Assembly: GCA_934351445.1 (NCBI GenBank)
Contig: CAKRIZ010000014.1
Coordinates: 1-46,450, forward strand
From: an uncultured Eubacterium sp.
GTDB taxonomy: Bacteria > Bacillota > Clostridia > Lachnospirales > Lachnospiraceae
Length of the DNA stretch: 46,450 bases
Direction of reading: 5' to 3'
The notes beneath the pieces are model-generated. The model had not been told where the DNA came from and ran no database searches. It worked only from the letters and a program-made list of their open reading frames with translations. This document shows, piece by piece, positions 29,301 through 35,254 of this stretch (within the stretch, counting starts at the first letter, position 1; each line of letters opens with the position of its first letter). A program made the translations under genes and the position numbers.

Positions 29301-31363
29301 TAGCGATAACGCTGCTGAACGGCATCCCCACCTGTCGGTGCTGCCTTATCCTCCTCATTGATCCGATAAATATATCCTTCCAGTTCTCCGGCTGTGCGGA
29401 TGTCCGTCAGTGATGTCCCGCCCTCATGGACACCGCAGACCAGACCGATGCCGTGCATCTTTGCCGTCGCAAGCTCCGCCGCAGAGCCGACCGGCGTATA
29501 ATTCAGTGCCAGATGCACCGATGTCGTCTCATCCATTGCGATATTTTTAACCGTACCCTGATTCAGACCGCAGAGCAGTCCCGCCGCACGCACCTTTAAA
29601 TGGTCGTTTTCCGGCTGCAATTCATATTTGATCGCAGCATCCGATACACCGCTCACCACCTCCGCCTTGTAGCCGAGCGTCGCCGTACTGCCGTTCAATG
29701 CGAGATGCTGTACAATACCGCTGTTTTTCCCAATGATACCATACTGCTCATCTGCCTGTAAGTCAGATGTGACAATCGATTCGTCCGTCAGCACGAGCTG
29801 GTTGATGGCATAATCCTGCGTGCTGAGCGTCTTTTCTCCCGTCAGCGTCCATTTTTCACTAAATTCCGGTATCTCCGGAAATGCCTTCGTCGTGTGCAGC
29901 TCCATCAGTTCCATCGCATTCTCTGCCCCGGCTCTGGCCGTATTCTGATCATAGATGACGGCATCCTCAAACTGCAGATCACGCACCAGTTGAAACGTCA
30001 CAGCCTGATTCGGATCATAGTAACGGATATTTGCAAGATGGCGCACAGATCCAATGCCTGCTTTCCCATCTTTCACAGATGCGAAAAAGGCATTTTCCGT
30101 ATTCGATACGACCGACGATCCGATCACATATTCTTCATCCTCAATCCACAGACGCACGCCACGCTTTTCCTGATCATAGGTCAGCGGCAGGTCATCCTCT
30201 GTCAGCTGCTGTACACGTGCTGACGCATAGATATCCGGCGTATCTGTCGTATTTTTTAGAAAGCGGTGAAATCCAGTCGACACATTCGCAGCAGCGGCTC
30301 CACCCTGACCAATCACAGAACCGGTCTGCGCTGACATCACTGCATCCAGTGTGATACGCAGTTCATGGTCGACAAATGCCACCGGGAAATACATCTTCTC
30401 TGTCTGATTACTCTTGACTGCTCCGTTATATCTGCTCACCGCAGCTTCTATGACATGTGGAGTCTGGACATCAGCTTCCTTGTAACCCTTTGCATAGAGA
30501 TTCATCAAGGAATAGGTGATGTCAAACAATGGCTGGTCGCCGTCCGTCTGATAGATGGTCACTGTATATTTGACATCTGCCTCCTCATGGCGCGAGTTGC
30601 TGGATACCACAAGATCGAGTGTCTCTGCGTTATCCAGATAACACCCGGTAATTCGCAGCTGTCCTTCATTAAATGCCGCTTGAATACCCAGATCATCCAC
30701 ACAATAATAACCGACCATCAGTGCCTTACGCACCTCTGACGCACGATCCTGTGCATAATCCGCTGCCGCATTCAGGCTGACTACGCCACTCTCGTCGTAT
30801 GCTTCATAATCGCCACCATGCTCGTCACTGTAGACGAATGACTCCGCTTTTGTGCTGATAAAAACTGCATAGACCGACTGACTCACCGTGTCATACTCCA
30901 TCGTGATCGTGTGGTTGCACACAGCCTTATCATAGGAATAGGCATCGATCAGTTCATACACCAGTGATGCCTGCGCTGACACAGCGACTCCCGTCTTGTA
31001 CTGCGCATACTCCCCGGCACTCGCCGAGATCGCATACATCCGTCCGTCCCCATAGACATTCTCCGGTGCTCCGGTTCCCAATTGTGCCGTCGTCTGCAGC
31101 GGTGTACCACTCGCCTTGACCCGCTCGGTAAAGCGATCCAGATCCGATGCCAGCTCCAGTGAGGACAGCTCCAGAGATGCCGAGGTATACAGTGTATGTG
31201 CATACTCGTTACATTTTTTAAACTCCGAATTGCGCATCCATGCACGCAACCCAACAAATGTGACTGCCAGCAGGAGACTCACGATCGTGAGCGTGACAGC
31301 CATCTCTACCAGAGTAAAGCCCCTACTGTTCAGTTTTCTATGTAATCTCCTGTTTTGCTGCAT
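20375..31363 (-). CDS. Giant prepilin-like protein with GLUG-repeat ectodomain (putative pilus-tip adhesin)
   Basis: This 3662-residue protein begins with a true class III prepilin signal: basic leader, Gly15, then FTLVEMAVTLTIVSLLLAV with Glu at +5 and a long hydrophobic helix. After a globular region (about 60-530) come dozens of GLUG-type repeats (about 540-2200), recognisable as GGIAGxNxG or GGIVGxL units alternating with xxxCxNxG rungs. Such repeats form beta-solenoids in surface adhesins. About 2400-2550 may be a galactose-binding-like sandwich. From about 2670 to the end lie several FnIII-like domains. No sortase motif or C-terminal membrane anchor is present, so the pilin helix must hold it in the fibre or membrane. 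It lies between the motor gene and the PilX/V/W trio and takes the place of a GspH-type minor pilin. Start: ATG eight bases after AGAGG. Ligand unknown. Confidence 0.9.
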   Translation of the reverse strand: MQQNRRLHRKLNSRGFTLVEMAVTLTIVSLLLAVTFVGLRAWMRNSEFKKCNEYAHTLYTSASLELSSLELASDLDRFTERVKASGTPLQTTAQLGTGAPENVYGDGRMYAISASAGEYAQYKTGVAVSAQASLVYELIDAYSYDKAVCNHTITMEYDTVSQSVYAVFISTKAESFVYSDEHGGDYEAYDESGVVSLNAAADYAQDRASEVRKALMVGYYCVDDLGIQAAFNEGQLRITGCYLDNAETLDLVVSSNSRHEEADVKYTVTIYQTDGDQPLFDITYSLMNLYAKGYKEADVQTPHVIEAAVSRYNGAVKSNQTEKMYFPVAFVDHELRITLDAVMSAQTGSVIGQGGAAAANVSTGFHRFLKNTTDTPDIYASARVQQLTEDDLPLTYDQEKRGVRLWIEDEEYVIGSSVVSNTENAFFASVKDGKAGIGSVRHLANIRYYDPNQAVTFQLVRDLQFEDAVIYDQNTARAGAENAMELMELHTTKAFPEIPEFSEKWTLTGEKTLSTQDYAINQLVLTDESIVTSDLQADEQYGIIGKNSGIVQHLALNGSTATLGYKAEVVSGVSDAAIKYELQPENDHLKVRAAGLLCGLNQGTVKNIAMDETTSVHLALNYTPVGSAAELATAKMHGIGLVCGVHEGGTSLTDIRTAGELEGYIYRINEEDKAAPTGGDAVQQRYRYAGIGGICGFTVGEPDGITAGQTATAIGSKLTIVDRVEDFLHLADRSSVKNTAEITGNTFVGGITGNIYLADELGSQLTDATNPIIDNCSNEGLIHLKGKKADLVACGTENADVLEADGAHANADNCFAGGIVGYLQKGRIRDCTSAPGVNDSAFAEQMADAAPTGAVLEGDIQKTKAHAYLTQYLTGNYVGGIAGCVVTGELRDCQTTEGGYVLGNDEVGGIAGYLASLPQTGSGASWNRLAMTDSKELQNSCYVIGHSNVGGIVGSNRAGNVLSDCVNEGIVVGAGRNIGGIAGINRGSGAGEKEQAVIQNCTSEVFDYDDSIFTLVSEVWQIYGNNVGGLVGLNEYGTVTRADQTKTNISSIVVGNHNVGGVFGMAGTQTTFDFKHYTLDGGEVYANGDHAGGYIGVNLSAEALPSNPYEVKPYSVRGRYAVGGAVGANVILQKQAENVQVLFSNANAFGSVYGANAVGGIIGYQRKVVLKGTSYDTVYPELTERLPSDGMDGVLASVRPADAAERTSIDGYETIWLTDLTTGSYAASGTTTITGDNAATVIAGSYGGGILGYGCSYDAIEVKDCTNSGDVSDWQASGVTGGQLIGGSVAISDLYEKQVVSGQEHARPILDKAAYPYASMKQALGKVNQSEPIGSFVGGIQGYVSENTTISGCVQTGMIYAQNGFGGIAGINLGTLQNCTVKTNLGTQDSSLVGGLAAVNGASADVRSCTVGTTASDYTIEGKNIVGGLFAINEAQNVSAVGGEIHGSQMNANISCSLNGYGIGGVSGIQTGTYLLNGALGADKSGLQISGGTAVGGIAGVMCGELQIRTEKVTNDTLAVNGVDAVGGIFGVLQGGRVVRYDSTKKNADKNSDKTADYENAAAVTASNGCAGGIVGRLASGKILQATNRGQAVVTAYGADGYAGGIVAYVEKDGLVGNCTNQADVISMNSYAGGICAWNKGTLKNSNYACAEKTQSISSNDESMGVIAAYNDGTVESCSVDKADEGRQASVTLQGNGSVIGGIVGTNTGTVSGCAMNVNYHLVTASDKDLTVGGAIGKNEWQSADGRQQSTGYVKNVSVKGFDLTLLGNCAYFGGLIGRSSGEGIISDCSVEHLTVGEKDASLKGSCYGGLIGENASSVQNSTVKSIHAVVSGLYQANITLDAAKQENLASCFGGLVGKNQKDGSIEACTLDTSAGYDKNQIIVENGLVGGITGINKGTVTTSGYQASGEDSAVAIADGVKQVISDYEENYHKKSSDEQAHVDLQTERERVGYEYLVDTNRTVKTMIESRKKSGIPDLQNILSTDKFNQQSVVQWMKNNGKPNLLLQLTGNGSIGGIAAYNTQSGMMQYCVTGQWLIDNRSSSQHSAQGGVIGTNESDQDTCFLINQAMVLRESASGVTERVNGGVIGYQHNTTDDQWKIYGCINTGMVINVNSHYSGGIIGRWSDQGGSIEYCRNYGVMQTSYQAEYKGAAGGIVAQLYHPLDEQSYTVLSCRNDGSILGVGSNCRSAGLSANDSGGIMGNIVTYEAKDASAAQAIQVNLIDCVNGPDVTIVSKSMCSGILTFLTSDKANSSDTALSQLELNIDRCCNYATDFVASSGGYVGIFSDRMSGHEKTRITNCFTVAVDKAMQGNQHKGYICYDGEATNKASYKYDGGKGAICYNNRVLLVTTNNDKKTVDESVQLKLGRFGTSIEGNIKGDGMCYTILHSKAQHADGLEQLLEGNGAYTVSGTHEGAQLYIQLKEPMKLKELSLGFAQNATHSYRVEYLTADGANGNKGSLTGNNFTLASEVICKEGATETVSFPKNVPVYAIRIQYVENGINQNAKQFNQYGYYYSENQSSFVLQSLQLKREGGRTVRLDAYDQTIISPRLVDSEVTNNDRLRNGSAQYLYVANQKGRTYLIEPQFEQQRLSAGEDQRKAYQKDQYTIAGNELFTDGVRPYGMIYAMTDSSLAMTGDAQALDCEKLDQVICDHYKTALAAAMPYEEGSLLPETPDKVNVALDAEAATVNVSWANSIDGARNVVKYYLVTVKDQNGTEYLSEKKCIGNSVKLDITSDMVGKRLRAFVRAVNENGTSAEGKSDESAEISEPMLTPQIRLELVKSGGTYKYQISLENQKDYEKAYAGNWEVAVYRQGTEQENTKICSLSAGKPSYMIDGSNIKKIKDENYSPSQAIWQLYAQARSKDHTIPASGRYSTSVYTPKYQSGKNNYIVPGIRTLYATFDDNYQSELDAKINVYVASDTSKTGIYPVYQVDLIRVDSAGDTHMLASKELAVSDQPSKLTFSDLPGEFFDADKTQYFYVRAWVSQTGVGPVYTWHETDTLDENGSLLVNTTETERKYVTGAVLSDAQAFGTRIRTTQKPPKDGATVSLSGTDANAVYAWTKDYAMSDRPTMKVSKDVSGVYDPQKDRLSYTFQWSDASEQTGSYELRIYSRDDKGKRILLKKKYPITRSGAKTAYQYTVDDLTSYQLELVVIQRDTGYAPGDTDTIAGKGKVVPRVLQKGIDIRVRLPKLSQPSVKLVSQNDLKYRISWQDISARVDALKRDDLRYALYVESDGKRQLLLTTAKNEAECSLEDYAGKTVQIYAVAYTDENDLEATETTDLPLTDTYFKSPVGLKKRLTVGSRLAQPVFAEAPFSWSYRDYAIDLGNAKHVLTESQFTSNALKFNIRLTANGNYVMNAVLFDTREEAQRFIDGLPGTPYAQYVELERILGDQNYKRLSEGGKPVMLSLKNKKQSIYMAATSFKDISYAGGYIVPLVRATASTDISSYWSCGTPYQIPRVMLDTPNLEQVLTEKNYASFGESLRNSVSTSGTPFTNVTVQYETYRFRVPSYVKENRLTLTAGDGRQYALTVSGDRVIVHSSEDVESTADKQVNPAGGYDYIYSLSGEEECLLDVIRNPVSGTYRASKTVRAAYRMTFDAGIRRIETDGVVTYELRLPQTRYAITCNGGISISGTSRLITDVYIQAVPKDESRYQASAAKPEESP

Positions 31364-31427
31364 GTTTCTTACCTCTGTATGACCCGTTCTGTTCCTGTAG
31401 TCACTACTCTGATTGCCATGTTATTTC

Positions 31428-31559
31428 GTAACTGTTCAGTACCCTCACAGTTACGATGCAAAATCCATGAGAATCGGCTTCGCCGATGGGATTTTGCACT
31501 CCTGAATCACTTTCTTACGCCCTCAGCAGTAAATGCTTCGGGCTGAGCTGAATAGTTAC
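31428..31559. mobile_element. MITE-like palindromic element, copy A, with 8-bp target duplication
   Basis: The 132-bp non-coding element has 12-bp terminal inverted repeats (GTAACTGTTCAG and CTGAATAGTTAC; 11 of 12 match). It is flanked on both sides by the direct repeat GTTATTTC (31420-31427 and 31560-31567). Two inner hairpins are visible: GCAAAATCC with GGATTTTGC, and CTCAGC with GCTGAG. It lies between the motor gene and the giant pilin-like gene, 10 bases after the motor stop, and may also act as an RNA structure in the transcript. Confidence 0.85.
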
Positions 31560-31576
31560 GTTATTTCCATGATCCG

Positions 31577-34498
31577 TCACCCGATAAACTGCTCGAAATC
31601 CCGCTTATCGTTCGTATATTTTCTCGCCTGTTCCATCGAGATCACGCCACGCTGTACGAGGCTCATCAGATCTCTATTCAATGTATGCATACCGAGCGCT
31701 GCGCCCGCCTGCATCGCAGTATTCATCTGGTGGCACTTATTCTCGCGGATCATATTAGCGACCGCATCTGTTCCGATCAATATCTCCGTCGCAGCGATAC
31801 GCCCTCCTTCGATCTTTGGAATCAGACACTGGGTCACAACCGCATTTAACACACCGGCAAGCTGCGTGCGCACCTGGTTCTGGCTGCCATTCGGACACGC
31901 ATCAATGATACGGTCAATCGTCTGTGCCGCACCTGTCGTATGCAGGGTTGACAGCACCAGATGTCCGGTCTCCGCCGCCGTCAGCGCTGCTGAGATCGTC
32001 TCATAATCACGCATCTCCCCGACGAGAATAATATCCGGATCTTCACGGAGTGCCGAGCGAAGCGCCGCCGCGAAGCTCGTGACATCGCGCCCGACCTCCC
32101 TCTGGTGGATCAAGGACTGTTTTTTCTCATAGACATATTCCACCGGGTCTTCAATCGTGATAATATGATCCGGTCTCGTCGCATTGATCGAGTCAATCAT
32201 GGCTGCCAGCGTCGTTGATTTACCGGAACCAGTCGGTCCGGTGACTAAGATCAGACCACGCGGCTGCTTGACAATCTCACCAAGTACCATCGGCAGTCCG
32301 AGCGATTCCAGTGTCGGAATGTGTGAATTCAACAAACGGATCGTAGCTGCAAGCGCACCCATATCACGGAAGATATTGACACGCTGACGGTTGCCATCCC
32401 GTGTCTGGACTGCAAAATCGAGATCATTTCCGGCCGCAAGCTGTGCACGCTGATCTGCATCACACATCTCGAGCAGCATCGCCGTGATCTGCTCCTTGCT
32501 ATACTGTTCCTTTGTCTCCTGTAAAGCACCGTTGATACGTATCATCAGCGGCTTGGCTGCTGTGATGTGGATATCCGAGCAGCCACTCTCACGCGCCCTT
32601 AAAATAATGTCCTCTACATGCACCGTCGCCGCCCCAACGTCCGCAAAAGGATCTTCCTTCACCTGTGCGGCCACCGGAGGCAGTATTTCTGTCATCTGAA
32701 CGGTCTGCGGTGCAGCCGGCTGTGGTGTCACGGACTGTACCGCCACAGACTGTACCGCCGCAGGCACAGATGTTTTACCTGACTGTGCAGCCGGTTCATC
32801 TGAATAATATGCGACCTTTCGCAGTTCTTCGATCGTCGTGACCTGCTGCAGCACCTTTTCGATTGCACTGTCACGCAATAGATGCATCCCCTGATGTCTG
32901 ACTGCATAGTCCTGAATTTCATCCATCGAAGCGCCGTCTGTGATCATCTTCCTGACTGTGCTATCGACTGTTAATATCTCATGAACTGCAATACGTCCGC
33001 TGTAGCCGGTAAAATTGCACTGTGTACAGCCATGTGCCTTTTTGATCTTCGTTCCGGGTGCAGCACCGAGCAGACGGCATTCTTCTTCTGTTGCCTCTAC
33101 TTCCTGTCCACATTCCGGACAGATACGCCGCATCAGACGCTGTGCGACCGTACCGACCATCGAATTGGCAACCAGATATGGCTCCACACCCATATCGATC
33201 AGACGCACGATCGATGATGCCGCATCATTTGTATGCAGTGTGGAAAACACCAGATGTCCTGTGATCGCAGACCGCACAGAGATCGACGCCGTCTCGGAGT
33301 CACGGGTCTCACCGACCATGATAATATCCGGATCCTGACGGAGCAGTGCACGCAGTCCCACTTCAAACGTCAATCCGGCTGTATTGTTCACCTGTGTCTG
33401 GTTGATTTTTTTAATATTTTTCTCTACCGGATCTTCGATCGTGGATATATTGACACTGCGCTTTGCCATCTCATCTAGGACCATATACAAGGTGGTTGTC
33501 TTACCACTTCCGGTCGGTCCGGTCAGATAAATAATACCGTGCGGACTGTCGAGCATCGCACGAAATCTCTCATAATCGCGTTCTTCCATACCAAACGAAT
33601 CCGCATGCTGGATCGTCGAATTGCCGGCGAGCAGACGGAGTACCGCCTTTTCTCCAAAGACAGTCGGCAGGATGGATACACGGATATTGATGTATTCTCC
33701 TTCTACGTTGACGCGGAAATGTCCATCCTGCGGTACACGCCGTTCCGCAATATCCAGTTCGGATATGATTTTAATACGTGCGATCAGTGATGCATGCAGT
33801 CCCTTCTGCAGTGTCACATAGTCGACAATCGCACCGTCAATACGCATACGGACAATCGATTTATCCTCAAACGGTTCGATATGGATATCACTGCTGTTCA
33901 CACTATAAGCACGCTTGAGCAGCGAATTCAGCAGGTTGATGATCGGAGTCTCATCATCACCATCTTCCACCGTCAATTCTTCGAGATCGTCCTGCTTCTC
34001 ATTGGCCATTGTATTGGCTGTACGTGCCGCCTTCTGCGCAGCGACTTCTGAGTAATAGTAGCTGATCGCCTTTTGTAAAGGTTTCGATTCGCACAGACAG
34101 ATATTGAGCTGCCGTCCGGTCAGCTGCTTGATATCCTCGATCGCGAAGAAATTCATCGGATCATTCACCACGACTGTCAATACACCGTTCTCATCATTGA
34201 TCGCGAGAATACAATATTTTTCTGCCAGGTTTGCCGGAATCAGCGCCGTCGCATCCAGATGTACCTTGACATTTGCAATGTCGATATGCTTCATATTCAG
34301 GCGGATCGCGAGTGCCTGCAGCATATTCGTCTCGGAGATAAATCCAAGCTCGATCAGGGCACCGCCCAGACGCATGCCCTTGTGCTCCTTCTGGTAACGA
34401 AGTGCCTGCCCGATCTGCTCATCATTGACATACCCAGATTCTTTCAGGACATCTCCGATCCGTATATTTTTTAGACTAGCGGTTTGTTCTTCTGCCAT
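31577..34498 (-). CDS. PilB-PilT fusion: extension and retraction pilus motors in one protein
   Basis: The 973-residue protein contains two complete secretion-type ATPases. Residues 1-155 form an MshEN/GspE N-terminal domain. Residues 185-565 are a PilB-type motor: SSDIHIEP, Walker A GPTGSGKT (327-334), Walker B DIIMVGE (391-397), and the zinc tetracysteine Cys460/463/491/494 that marks extension ATPases. A Pro/Gln/Val-rich linker (566-622) leads to a PilT-type motor: SDIHI (641), Walker A GPTGSGKS (754-761), Walker B DIILVGE (822-828) and the PilT-like MIRENKCHQM segment (916). The PilT half lacks the tetracysteine. Both halves keep nucleotide-binding residues, so both may be active. It is 2 bases from pilO and co-transcribed. 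Confidence 0.93.
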   Translation of the reverse strand: MAEEQTASLKNIRIGDVLKESGYVNDEQIGQALRYQKEHKGMRLGGALIELGFISETNMLQALAIRLNMKHIDIANVKVHLDATALIPANLAEKYCILAINDENGVLTVVVNDPMNFFAIEDIKQLTGRQLNICLCESKPLQKAISYYYSEVAAQKAARTANTMANEKQDDLEELTVEDGDDETPIINLLNSLLKRAYSVNSSDIHIEPFEDKSIVRMRIDGAIVDYVTLQKGLHASLIARIKIISELDIAERRVPQDGHFRVNVEGEYINIRVSILPTVFGEKAVLRLLAGNSTIQHADSFGMEERDYERFRAMLDSPHGIIYLTGPTGSGKTTTLYMVLDEMAKRSVNISTIEDPVEKNIKKINQTQVNNTAGLTFEVGLRALLRQDPDIIMVGETRDSETASISVRSAITGHLVFSTLHTNDAASSIVRLIDMGVEPYLVANSMVGTVAQRLMRRICPECGQEVEATEEECRLLGAAPGTKIKKAHGCTQCNFTGYSGRIAVHEILTVDSTVRKMITDGASMDEIQDYAVRHQGMHLLRDSAIEKVLQQVTTIEELRKVAYYSDEPAAQSGKTSVPAAVQSVAVQSVTPQPAAPQTVQMTEILPPVAAQVKEDPFADVGAATVHVEDIILRARESGCSDIHITAAKPLMIRINGALQETKEQYSKEQITAMLLEMCDADQRAQLAAGNDLDFAVQTRDGNRQRVNIFRDMGALAATIRLLNSHIPTLESLGLPMVLGEIVKQPRGLILVTGPTGSGKSTTLAAMIDSINATRPDHIITIEDPVEYVYEKKQSLIHQREVGRDVTSFAAALRSALREDPDIILVGEMRDYETISAALTAAETGHLVLSTLHTTGAAQTIDRIIDACPNGSQNQVRTQLAGVLNAVVTQCLIPKIEGGRIAATEILIGTDAVANMIRENKCHQMNTAMQAGAALGMHTLNRDLMSLVQRGVISMEQARKYTNDKRDFEQFIG

Positions 34499-34500
34499 AA

Positions 34501-35250
34501 TTAATCCTCTTCTTTTCCCTGCATATAGACAGACAATTCTATGTGCAGTGCCTCCCCTGACTGCATCATAAATGCACCCAGTTCATCGGTACCTACCGTG
34601 TTCTCCCTGTTCCAGGTATAAGAATTGACCTGTATCGCGGGATATTCCCCATCATCTGACAACAGATCAATATACGCCTGCAGTTGTTCATGTGTTCCGG
34701 TCGCATCGACCGCCAGCGTCGCAACGTACAATACCTGCTCCGATCCGTCCGTGCCCTGCTGCGCATCGGGTGTCTGCGCTTCATCGGTCTGCGTATTGTC
34801 CGCTTTTTCGTCCTCATATGCCTGCTCCGACTCCGAAAGCTGCTCCTCCTCGTCCGGCTGCGGCACAGACAGAAAATACGGTGTAATCACATATGGCTCA
34901 TCCGGAATGGTGATCGTCAGGTTTTTCGCCCCAAGCGATTCATGCAGTGTCAGTCCGGTGATCATCTTATCCAGTTCCTGACTCTCCATATAAGGGTAAA
35001 AGATCTGTAGTTCATCCTGCTTCTGCCCCTGCAGTTCCTCGTTCACCTTGCGCAGCTGTGGCAGCCTCACCAGATAGTTCTGTGTCTGTTTGACCTGCAG
35101 CTCCAGTTCATCTGCCTGCGCCTGCAGCTGCCCGACCTGCTCATACAACGGACGCACCACAAAATAACCAATACCTACAATGAGCAGGAATAACGACAGA
35201 AAGACAATCAGTTTTTTATCGCGTTCTGTAAACTTCATCTCTAATTTCAT
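34501..35250 (-). CDS. pilO: PilO-like pilus alignment protein
   Basis: The 249-residue bitopic protein has a short cytoplasmic start, one membrane helix (about 14-34), a coiled coil (about 36-75) and an outer domain with the LPQLRKVNEELQ and PYMESQELDKMI pattern of PilO. An acidic Glu/Asp/Gln/Thr-rich insert interrupts the domain at about 133-170. PilO pairs with PilN to link the motor platform to the fibre. It starts 4 bases after the PilM-PilN fusion and ends 2 bases before the motor fusion. Low conservation is normal for this family; position supports the call. Confidence 0.82.
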   Translation of the reverse strand: MKLEMKFTERDKKLIVFLSLFLLIVGIGYFVVRPLYEQVGQLQAQADELELQVKQTQNYLVRLPQLRKVNEELQGQKQDELQIFYPYMESQELDKMITGLTLHESLGAKNLTITIPDEPYVITPYFLSVPQPDEEEQLSESEQAYEDEKADNTQTDEAQTPDAQQGTDGSEQVLYVATLAVDATGTHEQLQAYIDLLSDDGEYPAIQVNSYTWNRENTVGTDELGAFMMQSGEALHIELSVYMQGKEED

Positions 35251-35254
35251 CTCG

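Noticed and set aside
20375..31363. Polyketide/peptide synthetase or phage tail protein as an explanation for the giant frame
   Set aside because: No carrier, condensation or tape-measure features; the prepilin signal and GLUG repeats explain the sequence.
31428..31559. Simple rho-independent terminator between the motor and adhesin genes
   Set aside because: There is no T run after the stems; terminal inverted repeats and an 8-bp direct duplication show a mobile element instead, though effects on transcription remain possible.
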